Source: Chromatocurvus sp046260765 (GTDB lineage: Bacteria > Pseudomonadota > Gammaproteobacteria > Pseudomonadales > Halieaceae). Taken from it: DNA of 64,000 nucleotides. Shown in pieces: positions 27,236 to 35,822 of the stretch. Each line of letters starts with the position of its first letter. The first letter of the stretch is position 1. The position numbers were made by a program, and so were the translations under genes. The notes under the pieces were generated by a model. It was not told where the DNA came from and did no database searches. It saw only the letters and a program-made list of their open reading frames with translations. Location: assembly GCA_046260765.1 (NCBI GenBank), contig JBHEOO010000007.1, forward strand, positions 1 through 64,000. Reading direction: 5' to 3'.

Positions 27236-27673
27236 TCAAAAGCTCAGCAGCTTGAAGCGACCCTCTGCGCGTTCCAGTATGTCATGTGGGTTCTCTGTCT
27301 GCTTCCAGGCCCGCAGCGCGTCAAGTTCTTCAGACTTGTGAAAAAGGTAGAGTCGGCCATCGATGAGTAGAAAGCGTTCCGGGTCGATCGCAACGTCTCT
27401 GCCGAGTGCCAGGCTATAGGGACAGTGGGCACCGAGCGCTGGCACGTACTTATCGGGATCCTCGTGAAACAGTGTCATCTGGTCTGTTGAGGTCAGATAG
27501 TAGATCTTTCCATCATGAATCGCAGCAAACCGTGGTTGTCCTCTCTCGGCCTCGCCTTTTGTAAAGTATGAAACCGGACTGTAACCGTCAATAGCAATAT
27601 CGTTCGCACTGGTGGATATTGCCATGACGGGCGTGAAAATCGCGATGAGTAACATGCCAAGCAAGCGCAACAT
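27236..27673 (-). CDS. exported YHS-domain protein
   Basis: A signal peptide (MLRLLGMLLIAIFTPVMA) precedes a YHS-type domain: AIDGYSPVSYFTKGEAERG, IYYLTSTDQMTLFHEDPDKYVPALGAHCPYSLALG. This family is often called YHS domain-containing protein and is linked to metal handling. It carries one cysteine (HCPYSLALG). It has its own TGTAAC-N13-CTACATCAAA site 40 nt upstream, matching the hvfA promoter, and lies just downstream of the hvf operon on the same strand, so a part in copper or thiol homeostasis is likely. Confidence 0.72.
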   Translation of the reverse strand: MLRLLGMLLIAIFTPVMAISTSANDIAIDGYSPVSYFTKGEAERGQPRFAAIHDGKIYYLTSTDQMTLFHEDPDKYVPALGAHCPYSLALGRDVAIDPERFLLIDGRLYLFHKSEELDALRAWKQTENPHDILERAEGRFKLLSF

Positions 27674-27712
27674 GTTCTAAAACCCCCTGTAGTTTTTTTC
27701 GTGGTGTGTCCG

Positions 27713-27741
27713 TTTGATGTAGAAAAAGTGCCGCTGTTACA
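27713..27741 (-). promoter_or_regulatory. ECF-type promoter candidate, YHS gene
   Basis: On the minus strand TGTAAC (27736-27741), 13 bases, then CTACATCAAA (27713-27722). This agrees with the hvfA site in hexamer, spacing and ACATCAAA, and lies 40 nt before the YHS start codon. Confidence 0.7.
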
Positions 27742-27834
27742 CGGCCTCTTGTTTGGGGTCGTGACGCCGTGCCTCACACAGATCTGGTCGATTCTCCATA
27801 AGGCTGGTAAAGGTCGTTTCCTTGACCCCTAGCG

Positions 27835-28779
27835 TCATTCGAGCTCCAGTATCAGACCATCGTGAGCCACAGTGAGCTGTGTATCCACAGACTCAAACTG
27901 CTCGGCCGCTGTCTGCTCGCTGCGCTGCATGAAATGCGACAGAAGAACGCGCCGGGGTGCGGTTTGATTCGTCAGTGACGCCAGTTCGCCTGGTGTCATG
28001 TGCAGCTGCCTTGCGGCCGGTCCGGTATCTTCAGGTATCGCCACGTGAAGAATCAGTAGGTCTGCTTCGTTCGCGAAAGCCAGAAAATCCTGTGGAGCTG
28101 CAGACATATCACCCGCATAGACAACGACGCAGTTTCCAATTGCCAAACGCCAGGCGACCGCAGGTATTGGGCCATGCTCTACTGGTAGCGATGTGGCGTG
28201 CCATCCGTCACCCCCAAGGTGACCTCTGGTCCGCATTGGCATATTGACCGGCTTCAGCGTGTAAGCCTCCGCAGTCGGGTCGAGATAGCTGCTTAGATAC
28301 TGGAATGCACCGTCAGGGCCGATCAGTCTAGTGATGAAGGTGACGGTATCAGGCATCCGATCATTGCCTTGTGGGCCAGCTACAACCAGATCGTTGACTC
28401 GTGCTGTGAAGAAAGATCCCTTGATGAACGAGGGAAGGTCCGCCGAGTGATCTGTATGCAAATGAGTCAACAAAATGGCGTCGAGATCGGCAAAGCGCGC
28501 GCCGGTCTTGCCAAAGGCCACGCTACTTCCGGAACCTGTATCCATAAGTAGACGCGCGGAATTTCCTTGCCAAAGCAGATAGGCGCTGCTGCTCCGTGCG
28601 CCATCGAGTTCGGGGCCGCCTGACCCCAGTACTTGCAAGCGTGTGTCCTTGCATGCGGATTCCGCGTAGGCGTAGGGTAGGACGCTGAAAACCAGTATGA
28701 ACATAACGAGGCATTGCGGTACACGTGCTGCCTTACGTGACTCTCTGGTGTGATAGTCAAAGACGGCAGTCTTCATCAT
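27835..28779 (-). CDS. exported metallo-beta-lactamase-fold hydrolase
   Basis: A 314-aa MBL-superfamily protein with a long signal sequence ending YAYAES. The metal motif is LLTHLHTDHSADLPS (HxHxDH, about residues 105-110), with a later histidine in PVEHGP, Asp in YAGDMS and His in LLSHFM. The layout resembles RNase Z/arylsulfatase-like MBL hydrolases rather than true beta-lactamases. It starts 5 nt from the stop of the hvfD-like DoxX gene and is probably the last gene of that operon. Its place next to a copper-peptide system is unexplained; substrate unknown. Confidence 0.78.
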   Translation of the reverse strand: MMKTAVFDYHTRESRKAARVPQCLVMFILVFSVLPYAYAESACKDTRLQVLGSGGPELDGARSSSAYLLWQGNSARLLMDTGSGSSVAFGKTGARFADLDAILLTHLHTDHSADLPSFIKGSFFTARVNDLVVAGPQGNDRMPDTVTFITRLIGPDGAFQYLSSYLDPTAEAYTLKPVNMPMRTRGHLGGDGWHATSLPVEHGPIPAVAWRLAIGNCVVVYAGDMSAAPQDFLAFANEADLLILHVAIPEDTGPAARQLHMTPGELASLTNQTAPRRVLLSHFMQRSEQTAAEQFESVDTQLTVAHDGLILELE

Positions 28780-28783
28780 CGTT

Positions 28784-29434
28784 TCACGTTTCCCGCAGCA
28801 GTCGTGACCCGAACCAATAATCCAGGCTTAGATAGCGCCCGGCACCTGTAAAAAAGAGAGTGAGCAGCATAATGAAATAGGTCGCCGCAAATTCGATACC
28901 GTTATTTAGAATAACGACGCTACCTTTTCCGGTCAGCCATCCGTAATTTCCATGTTCGCGCAGTATCCCGCGTGCTGCATTCAGTCGGCGTCCAATCTCT
29001 TCGCTGTTTTCAAGACTTGCTTCTGCGCCGGGTAAGCCAACAGCGGCAAGAGGTTTGGCCATGCTCGTGGTCGGATTTGACGGCGCAATGGCAAACCAGC
29101 CGTTCTCCCAATGCACAGAAAATGCCGCCACCAGCATGGTAACCATCAGAGGTATGGCAATGTAGCGGGTGGCCAGACCGAGAATGAGTAGAAAGCCACC
29201 GAGCAGTTCAGCGCTGACTGCGAGGAAGGCCATCACGCCAGGCAGTGGCAAGCCTAAACCCCAGTCGGCGTTACCGAACCATTCAACTGTATTGTCCCAG
29301 GCGATTGCTTTGTTCAGCCCTGCAGAGATGAAAATCGGACCGAGATAAAGCCGCAGCAGAAGTGGTGCCAGAAAATCTACCCGACGGGTAAGGTTCAACC
29401 AGTCGTGAAGACGAGTCAAAGTGTTCGTGATCAT
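28784..29434 (-). CDS. hvfD: DoxX-family membrane protein of the hvf operon (HvfD-like)
   Basis: A 216-aa DoxX protein with four main helices (about 25-45, 68-88, 95-112, 185-205), and LLLRLYLGPIFISAGLNKA and ELLGGFLLILGLATRYIAIPLM as family segments. An extended loop between helices three and four (about 118-175) is a feature of the DoxX proteins that travel with MNIO enzymes. It follows the DUF2063 gene by 15 nt. In Haemophilus the fourth gene of hvfABCD is of this type. A role in export or membrane handling of the modified peptide is plausible but unproven. The symbol is by synteny. Confidence 0.78.
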   Translation of the reverse strand: MITNTLTRLHDWLNLTRRVDFLAPLLLRLYLGPIFISAGLNKAIAWDNTVEWFGNADWGLGLPLPGVMAFLAVSAELLGGFLLILGLATRYIAIPLMVTMLVAAFSVHWENGWFAIAPSNPTTSMAKPLAAVGLPGAEASLENSEEIGRRLNAARGILREHGNYGWLTGKGSVVILNNGIEFAATYFIMLLTLFFTGAGRYLSLDYWFGSRLLRET

Positions 29435-29449
29435 GGGTGTTTCCTGTTG

Positions 29450-30244
29450 TCAGTTAGAAGAGTTGGTATATTCGGCGTGTCTGGGAAGGAGGCCGATCAA
29501 GACGCCACGTTTGAGAAAATCCTCCAGGAGTTGCCTGCCAAATTCGAGAACCTGCTGTGGCGCGACATCAGGCATTTTCTGTGAGAGGCGCTGAAGATGT
29601 TCCTCTCCCGCCTGTGGATGCAAGCGCGCCTGCGATAATTGATCCAGCAGCTCGGCCGTTGGAAGATTGATGGACATGAAGCGCACAGTGTATTCACGGT
29701 CCCGATACATGAGCAGGTGCATGACGTCTGACAGTGGATCGGCATCGGGGTTGTACCGCCCCAGCGTTGTCACTGGCCACTGATAATGTAATGTGCGGGA
29801 AACAGGGTTGAGGATCGGGCATTGCGCCATAATATCCCCGGTGTCTTGCAAGTCTGCGGGCGGCGCTGGTGCGTCTTCAAGCGCAAGTACCAGCTCCATC
29901 CATTCATAATGAGCGAGCTCAGACGTGTAGCCGGGATAACCTGAAGGCGCGCTGTCGGCTTGCAGCCAGCCAACGAATTCACCGGCGATATCGGTAAAGT
30001 ATGGCGTCTGACAATTGTGCGAGGCAAAGAATTGGCGAACCAGGGCGTGCCATGTGCCTGAGGCGTCAAGAATTCCGTAAAGCACGGGAAATCCGCCGCG
30101 CAGAAACCCTTCAATGTTGTTGTAAAAAAGTTCCTCATAGACTTTAAGGCGACGTTGTTCGACGGCGCCAGGCGCCGGGTTGCAGGTCGGGTCGCGCAAA
30201 TAGCTTATTACCTCATACTGTCGCTGTCGAAAACCCTGGCTCAC
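29450..30244 (-). CDS. hvfC: DUF2063 partner protein of MNIO enzyme (HvfC/MbnC-like)
   Basis: A 264-aa protein whose N-terminal half is the DUF2063 domain: RRLKVYEELFYNNIEGFLRGGFPVLYGIL, then FFASHNCQTPYFTDIAGEFVGWLQ and YEWMELVLALED. In methanobactin, bufferin and Haemophilus hvf systems this partner binds the precursor and joins the DUF692 enzyme to form the active heterodimer. I choose GTG 30244, which forms GTGA with the hvfB stop, over TTG 30262. The tight overlap agrees with a stable 1:1 complex. Confidence 0.83.
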   Translation of the reverse strand: MSQGFRQRQYEVISYLRDPTCNPAPGAVEQRRLKVYEELFYNNIEGFLRGGFPVLYGILDASGTWHALVRQFFASHNCQTPYFTDIAGEFVGWLQADSAPSGYPGYTSELAHYEWMELVLALEDAPAPPADLQDTGDIMAQCPILNPVSRTLHYQWPVTTLGRYNPDADPLSDVMHLLMYRDREYTVRFMSINLPTAELLDQLSQARLHPQAGEEHLQRLSQKMPDVAPQQVLEFGRQLLEDFLKRGVLIGLLPRHAEYTNSSN

Positions 30245-31128
30245 TGGGCAGCCGCCACGCAACCAGAGGCCGCTGTATTTGCATTTACCTGTGCCTGTGC
30301 CTGTGCCTGTGTTTGACGCACTTGCGATATCTCTTGCATCAACTCGGCCATCGGCGGTAGGTTGAAATCACGCTCCAGGAGTGTGGGCAGCGGACCGGTG
30401 AGTTGATAGGTGTACTTCAGCAGATCCCAGACCGGATTTATCACAGCGGCGCCGTGCGTATCGATTTTCAGATCAATGTCTTCATCATAATGACCCGCGA
30501 TGTGCAGGTACTTCACCCGGGACAGTGGAAGGCTGTCGATGAAGGCGTGAGGGTCGTAAGCATGATTGATTGAGTTGACGTAGACGTTGTTCACGTCCAG
30601 CAGTATGTCGCAATCGGCTTCATCTACAACCGCGGAAATGAAGTCCGATTCTGACATGCCGTTGCCAAAATCCGCGTAGTAAGAAATGTTTTCCATGCCA
30701 ATACGTCGCCCGAGATGATCCTGAACCTGTCTTATACGCGCGGCAACGTAGTGCACGGCCTCTTCGCAGAAAGGCATGGCTAGCAGGTCGTACAGATGTC
30801 CGCCTCCGCTGCAATAGCTCAAATGTTCAGTGTAATATTGAATATTGTAGTGATCGAGAAAGTCGCGGAGCTTATCAAGAAGCTCGATATCCAGCGGATC
30901 CGGGCTGCCTATAGAAAGAGATAAACCGTGACTCGACAGGGTATAGCGCTCGGCAAGCGCATCAAATTCGCGCCGCCAGCGACCGCCCGCTTTAATCCAG
31001 TTTTCTGGCGCCACCTCAAGGAAATCGGGTGGATCACGGTTCAGAGAAAGCAGGGGGGCTGTCAGCGCTCGCCTGAGCCCTAGGCCCGCCCCGGAGAGGG
31101 CGGGAGTTTGTGTGTTAATGTCTAGCAT
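30241..31128 (-). CDS. hvfB: multinuclear non-heme iron oxidative enzyme (DUF692, HvfB/MbnB-like)
   Basis: A 295-aa DUF692 TIM-barrel enzyme. Motifs expected for the iron cluster ligands are visible: FLEVAPENW, SSHGLSLSIG, YTEHLSYC, MENISYYAD, LLDVNNVYVNSINH, YLHIAGHYDE, IDTHGAAV and PTLLERDFNLP. Enzymes of this family modify cysteines of a precursor peptide: MbnB makes oxazolone/thioamide in methanobactin, HvfB does this on EGKCG motifs of HvfA. The precursor with six such motifs lies 21 nt upstream. The C-terminus has an unusual QAQAQAQ run from a hexamer repeat, then ends near CVAAAQ. Confidence 0.88.
   Translation of the reverse strand: MLDINTQTPALSGAGLGLRRALTAPLLSLNRDPPDFLEVAPENWIKAGGRWRREFDALAERYTLSSHGLSLSIGSPDPLDIELLDKLRDFLDHYNIQYYTEHLSYCSGGGHLYDLLAMPFCEEAVHYVAARIRQVQDHLGRRIGMENISYYADFGNGMSESDFISAVVDEADCDILLDVNNVYVNSINHAYDPHAFIDSLPLSRVKYLHIAGHYDEDIDLKIDTHGAAVINPVWDLLKYTYQLTGPLPTLLERDFNLPPMAELMQEISQVRQTQAQAQAQVNANTAASGCVAAAQ
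30288..30311. repeat. CCTGTG hexamer repeat, 4 copies
   Basis: Four perfect CCTGTG units. On the minus strand they encode alternating Gln-Ala in the C-terminal tail of the HvfB-like enzyme. Slippage by whole units would not change the frame. Confidence 0.8.
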
Positions 31129-31149
31129 TTTGCACCTGTGGTCCTGGAC

Positions 31150-31449
31150 TTAAGCGCCGCACTTGCCTTCACCGCACTTGCCCTCGGCAGACTTTTCGCC
31201 GTCGCCGCCACACTTCCCTTCACCGCATTTGCCCTCGGCAGACTTTTCAGCGTCGCCGCCGCACTTGCCTTCACCACACTTACCTTCTGCAGCGTTACTG
31301 GCCAGCTGATATCCACTGCCAAGTTCGTTGGCAACAAACGGGTTTTCGGGTGCTGCAGAAAGGGGGGCAGCCATGGAGCTTGAAACAAACGCGATACCGA
31401 AGGCTGCTCGGATGGCGTTTCTGGTGTTGTTTGATGATTTGCTATTCAT
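31150..31449 (-). CDS. hvfA: Cys-rich copper-binding RiPP precursor (HvfA-like)
   Basis: A 99-aa precursor. Residues about 10-33 form a signal peptide (IRAAFGIAFVSSSMAAPLSAA). The C-terminal half consists of three copies of EGKCGEGKCG separated by GDAEKSA or GDGEKSA, giving six cysteines, all in EGKCG. In nontypeable Haemophilus influenzae HvfB converts cysteines of such EGKCG motifs to oxazolone/thioamide pairs that bind Cu(I). AGAGGAAA lies 6-7 nt before the ATG at 31449. It heads the operon hvfA-B-C-D-MBL and has an ECF-type promoter 63 nt upstream. The product is probably periplasmic and buffers copper. Confidence 0.87.
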   Translation of the reverse strand: MNSKSSNNTRNAIRAAFGIAFVSSSMAAPLSAAPENPFVANELGSGYQLASNAAEGKCGEGKCGGDAEKSAEGKCGEGKCGGDGEKSAEGKCGEGKCGA

Positions 31450-31483
31450 GATATTTCCTCTTTGTTTAGTGGGCTTACGGTTG

Positions 31484-31512
31484 TTTGATGTCGCATGAAA
31501 GGGTTTGTTACA
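31484..31512 (-). promoter_or_regulatory. ECF-type promoter candidate, hvfA operon
   Basis: On the minus strand TGTAAC (31507-31512), 13 bases, then CGACATCAAA (31484-31493). The CGACATC box resembles an ECF -10 element and TGTAAC an ECF -35 element. Three further sites in the window have the same spacing. It ends 35 nt before the precursor start codon. Confidence 0.72.
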
Positions 31513-31522
31513 GGTTTTTTGG

Positions 31523-31915
31523 TCAGGTTTTTTCTCGACACCCGTAGTCTGCCTGTGACCATGCGTGACCCGGGGGACGCGTATCCTGGAATATCTCAGC
31601 AAGATTTGAGAATACGGCCGACCAACGACTGAAGGGCAAGATTTGAGTGTTGATTGCGAGGGCAACGGCCATATGTTGTTTCGGGATAACGGCGAGCCAG
31701 GCCATTGAGCCTTTCGAGACTCCGCCGTGATGTATGTAGCTGAAAGGAATTTCCTGCATTGCCTTGCTGACACGCCAACCGAGCGCATAATGTTTATGTG
31801 TAGCAATGGTCGCTTTATCTGCTAATGGACTGAATGATTCTACACAGTCCATTTGTTTTGTTTTTCTGCGTAACAAAAATCGTTTTTTATCGTCTATTCC
31901 ACAGTAAGTTTGCAC
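31523..31915 (-). pseudogene. C-terminal remnant of a beta-lactamase-family hydrolase
   Basis: The frame contains HYALGWRVSK and YIHHGGVSKGSMAWLAVIPKQHMAVALAINTQ, the YGLGW and HxG...P...avavltN segments at the C-terminal end of class C beta-lactamase-like hydrolases. The SxxK and YxN parts are absent; upstream bases are AT-rich and show no homology. It has no ribosome binding site. It is a different remnant from the one at 22 kb, since the HGG segments differ. It lies directly upstream of the hvfA promoter. Confidence 0.68.
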
Positions 31916-32112
31916 TCCCAGGTTATTCGCTCAAAGCGAATATAGCGTACTGATAAAAACTCTCAGTCAGCTCTCAAGGCGCAGCTCCGGGTTCGATCGA
32001 TAGCAAACTGTCTTTAAGCCAAGAAGCGGGAAGCGTGCTGTGCAGTTTCTGCTTTCTGCTGGCGGCGCTTGATCGACAACACAATCAATCAGTAGGTAAC
32101 AGGGTCAAGTTC

Positions 32113-33699
32113 ATGGTCTTCCGCAATTTTTTCATTCTCTTGGGTTTGGTTTTGAGCGCGGTATTGCTTCTTGCTGGCGAAGCATGGCCCCTAGCCAACT
32201 GGGCCTGGTTTTTTATAGGACCGCTGTTTTTGATCGGTATTCATGACCTGATTCAGAACAAGCATACCTTGCTCAAGATATACCCCGTGATCGGTCATTT
32301 TCGTTACATGTTTGAATCTGTTCGTGGCGAGTTACAGCAGTACTTTGTGGAGTCTGATCTTGATGGCGCTCCGATCAGCAGGGAGTTTCGGAGCCTCGGT
32401 TATCAGCGTGCCAAGAAGGACAATGATACTCGCGCTTTTGGTACGATCTTTGACGTTTACCGCGATGGTTACGAATGGGTAGACCATTCTGTAGCGCCTA
32501 GAGAGTGCGTCCCGGAAAATCTTCGTGTTCGCTTTGGCGGCGCTGATTGCGTCAAGCCCTATGACGCCTCGCCACTGAATATTTCCGCCATGAGTTATGG
32601 CGCGCTAAGCCGCAATGCCGTGATGGCTCTTAATCGTGGCGCAAAGATCGGAAATTTTTCCCATAACACCGGCGAAGGTGGGATCAGCGAATGGCACCTT
32701 GAATATGGTGGTGACCTGGTCTGGCAGATTGGAACTGGCTATTTTGGCTGCCGCACGTCACAGGGAAAATTTGATGCCGGTCTGTTTGCGGAGCAGGCGT
32801 TTCGGGACGAGATCAAAATGATTGAGATCAAGCTGTCCCAGGGCGCCAAACCCGGGCATGGCGGACTGCTGCCAGCTGCCAAGCTTACCGAAGAAATTGC
32901 TCGTATCCGCATGGTACCCATGGGCGAGGACGTATTATCCCCGCCAGGGCACTCGGCTTTCTCAACACCCGTAGAACTGCTGCAATTCGTCGCTGAACTT
33001 CGAAAACTGTCGCAAGGTAAGCCGGTGGGATTCAAGTTGTGCCCAGGCAACCGACGGGAGTTCCTGGGTGTGTGCAAGGCCATGCTCGAGACCGGCTTAC
33101 TGCCCGACTTCATTACGGTGGATGGTGGTGAAGGCGGCACCGGAGCCGCACCGGTAGAACTGACAAACTCCGTAGGCATGCCGCTGCGTGATGGCCTACA
33201 TTTTGTAAACAATGCGCTGCGGGGCATCGGCGTACGCGACAAGATCAGAATTATCGCGTCAGGCAAGGCCTTTTCCGCATTTCACATGCTGAGGATGATG
33301 GCTTTGGGGGCGGATACCGTGAACTCAGCTCGCGGTATGATGCTGGCACTGGGCTGCATTCAGTCCCGTAGCTGCAACACCGACAAATGTCCCACCGGTA
33401 TCACCACCCAGAATCCGGCGCGCTACAAGCAGCTGGATGTTACTGACAAGGGCGTGCGGGTTGCCAACTACCACCATTCCTCCATCGAGACCCTGGCAGA
33501 ACTACTCAGCATTATCGGCAAGGATCGATTGGAGGATCTGGAGCCTGCAGATATCCAGCGGCGGGTCAGTCAAGGCAGTGTCCTCAACTATGCCGAGTTG
33601 TATCCCCGCATTGATGCAGGGTGTCTTTTACACAAGGACTGCGCCCCGGATGCCTGGGCCAATGACTGGCGCCAGGCGATGGCCGACCGATGGCGTTAG
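32113..33699 (+). CDS. FMN-binding glutamate synthase-like protein with N-terminal helices
   Basis: A 528-aa protein. Residues 5-45 form two hydrophobic helices. The rest matches the FMN-binding domain of glutamate synthase: ISAMSYGALSRNAVMALNRGA, NTGEGGISEWH, KLSQGAKPGHGGLLPAAKLT, TVDGGEGGTGAAPVELTNSVGMPL and the iron-sulfur region CIQSRSCNTDKCPTGITTQ. No glutaminase domain is present, so it cannot take amide nitrogen from glutamine alone. Such membrane-linked GltB-like proteins are widespread and their substrate is not known. ATG 32113 is preferred; an upstream GTG at 32035 would add a weakly hydrophobic leader. Confidence 0.8.
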   Translation: MVFRNFFILLGLVLSAVLLLAGEAWPLANWAWFFIGPLFLIGIHDLIQNKHTLLKIYPVIGHFRYMFESVRGELQQYFVESDLDGAPISREFRSLGYQRAKKDNDTRAFGTIFDVYRDGYEWVDHSVAPRECVPENLRVRFGGADCVKPYDASPLNISAMSYGALSRNAVMALNRGAKIGNFSHNTGEGGISEWHLEYGGDLVWQIGTGYFGCRTSQGKFDAGLFAEQAFRDEIKMIEIKLSQGAKPGHGGLLPAAKLTEEIARIRMVPMGEDVLSPPGHSAFSTPVELLQFVAELRKLSQGKPVGFKLCPGNRREFLGVCKAMLETGLLPDFITVDGGEGGTGAAPVELTNSVGMPLRDGLHFVNNALRGIGVRDKIRIIASGKAFSAFHMLRMMALGADTVNSARGMMLALGCIQSRSCNTDKCPTGITTQNPARYKQLDVTDKGVRVANYHHSSIETLAELLSIIGKDRLEDLEPADIQRRVSQGSVLNYAELYPRIDAGCLLHKDCAPDAWANDWRQAMADRWR

Positions 33700-33888
33700 G
33701 CACGCCCGCCAAGGAGCCCAACACGGCACCGGTATTGCCCCGGAAATCCGTCCAGCCACTCACTCACCCAAAGTTAAAATGATCCCACCCGCAGCCCAGC
33801 GCGCGGCAGAACGCTGTGGTTTAAAACGCGCACAGCCGCTTCTCAATCAACTGAGTTCCAGACACCAGAACTGCGCGACGAACTGTGC

Positions 33889-35484
33889 TTAACCTCCATC
33901 ATGCCACCTGGTGCGATAAAGATCGAAGCGCCTGTCCCGTAGATTACGCACCGAGCCCTGCGCGCGCGCCCACTGCACCGTGGAAAGGTTCAGGTCGGCA
34001 ACGATGATCATCTCGACATTTTCGGAGGCTTCGGCGGCAATGCCGTCACGGGCAAAGGGGAAGTCGCACGGTGTCATGATTGCGGATTGCGCATACTGAA
34101 TATCGAGGTTCGAAACCTTGTCGAGGTTACCGACCATGCCCGAGGTCACGACGTAGCACTGATTTTCGATGGCGCGTGCCTGACAGCAGTATCGAACCCG
34201 CAGGTGTCCGTGGCGCGTATCGGTATTGTAAGGAACAAACAGAATCTTTGCGCCTTCATCTGCCAGCCTGCGCCCGGCCTCGGGGAACTCGGCGTCATAA
34301 CAGATCAGCACCCCGATGGGTCCACAGTCCGTCTCGATCACGTCGATACTGTCGCCACCCTTCATATTCCAGCTTTCCCGCTCGTCCGGCGTCGGGTGTA
34401 GCTTTTCCTGCCGATGCACCGTCCCGTCGCGCAAGAAGACATGCGTGACGTTGTGAATATCACCATCCTCCATCCGCGTGGCGTGGCTACCGCCGATGAT
34501 GTTAACGGCGCGCGATAACGCCATCTGCTGCAGCCGGTCAACAAAGGTTGCCGTGTGCTCGGTCGCGCGGTCGATCGCGCGTTCCGGCGGAAGTTCTTCA
34601 TCTTCGCAGGACAGCAGCTGGAGGGTGAAGTGCTCGGGGAAAACGACGAAATCAGAGCCGTAGTCCGAGGCGATATTCGTGAAATAATCCACGGTATCGT
34701 AGAACTCTTCCGGATTCTGCAGAGTGCGCGCTCTCAGCTGAACCGACGCCACTCGAACCACTTCAGGATTGGTTCGCGTCACTGGTTGATCCGCACTATC
34801 CGCATCGTAGTGCGGGTTTCGCCAGACCATCAGCGCCGCATGCCCACCCGACGGCAGATCGTCGGGCGCGTAAGCGGGGAGTGCACGCACGGGCTCGAAG
34901 CCCCCTCGCATCTGGAAGTTCAGCGTCGAGTCCCTGATGTCACCCGCCTTGACCGCTTCCAGATAGGCCTCGGGATCAGGATATTGCTTTCGATTGCGAC
35001 GAAACCCGGGCATACGGCCGCCGAAGGCAATTCCCTTGAGGCCAGTCTCGATACAGAGCCGTTCACGTGCCTGATAGAGACGTTTTCCGATCCTCAGCCG
35101 CCGACGTTCCGGGTGGACCATGACCTCTATGCCATAAAGCCAGTCGCCGGAGCCGTTGTGCTGTGACGCATAGCCACCACCGGTGATCTCGTTCCAATTA
35201 TGGGCGGCCATGACCCTCTTTTCGTGCACCATGGTTGATGCGGCATAGCCGACAATCTCATTTTCGTACACGGCGACGAACACACCTGCCCGGAAGGCAT
35301 TGATATGCCCCGAGACCTGACCGTGCGTATATGGCGACTCTTCAGGGTAAACGCGACGTGAGAGCTGCATGATGCCTTCAATGTCCTTCACATCAGCATG
35401 CCTGATCACGAGCTTTGGGCCGGTCTCTTTAGGCAAGGTAGACACCTCCGGTCTGTTGGATCGAAACCTTGTGGTTCTGCCCAC
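33889..35484 (-). CDS. GNAT acetyltransferase-nitrilase fusion
   Basis: Residues 20-215 are a GNAT N-acetyltransferase (VIRHADVKDIEGIMQL, then VMVHPERRRLRIGKRLYQAR as the acetyl-CoA loop). Residues 235-525 are a carbon-nitrogen hydrolase with the catalytic triad Glu in VVFPEHFTLQ, Lys in QEKLHPTPDE and Cys in LICYDAEFPEAGRRL. This two-domain protein is a known family; the hydrolysed amide or nitrile and the acyl acceptor are not established. Both active sites look complete. The start at 35484 is tentative. It is a lone gene, convergent with the GltS-like gene. Confidence 0.86.
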   Translation of the reverse strand: MGRTTRFRSNRPEVSTLPKETGPKLVIRHADVKDIEGIMQLSRRVYPEESPYTHGQVSGHINAFRAGVFVAVYENEIVGYAASTMVHEKRVMAAHNWNEITGGGYASQHNGSGDWLYGIEVMVHPERRRLRIGKRLYQARERLCIETGLKGIAFGGRMPGFRRNRKQYPDPEAYLEAVKAGDIRDSTLNFQMRGGFEPVRALPAYAPDDLPSGGHAALMVWRNPHYDADSADQPVTRTNPEVVRVASVQLRARTLQNPEEFYDTVDYFTNIASDYGSDFVVFPEHFTLQLLSCEDEELPPERAIDRATEHTATFVDRLQQMALSRAVNIIGGSHATRMEDGDIHNVTHVFLRDGTVHRQEKLHPTPDERESWNMKGGDSIDVIETDCGPIGVLICYDAEFPEAGRRLADEGAKILFVPYNTDTRHGHLRVRYCCQARAIENQCYVVTSGMVGNLDKVSNLDIQYAQSAIMTPCDFPFARDGIAAEASENVEMIIVADLNLSTVQWARAQGSVRNLRDRRFDLYRTRWHDGG

Positions 35485-35822
35485 AAACGGTGGACTTCGT
35501 AGTAAGCAAATTTGCTGTGCCTCAACCGCTGCCCGGCTGATATAGCCCTTGGCGCTGTGTCGGCGGGTGCGATTGTAGTCAAGTTCAATGTACTAGAATA
35601 CGGTCGGGCGCATTTCCTCCCGTGTTGCAAAGTGCGCACCGTGGACTCAGGGCATCCTAGCGTATGGCTTATTATGATCCGAGCCGATGATTGATTTGAA
35701 CCATGGCTCTCAGCGCACTGCAGACCGCGATAGACAAAAATACCAACAGTGGCGGGAGTGAGCCGACTCGCAGCGCCTCAGAGCGACAATAGCTGTGCGT
35801 TAGCGGTTTCCGTGATTACACC
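35485..35822. other. intergenic, no gene supported
   Basis: About 340 bases. A 29-codon frame starting MALSALQTAIDK (from 35704) has no ribosome binding site and no domain. I found no tRNA, repeat or strong hairpin. Confidence 0.45.
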
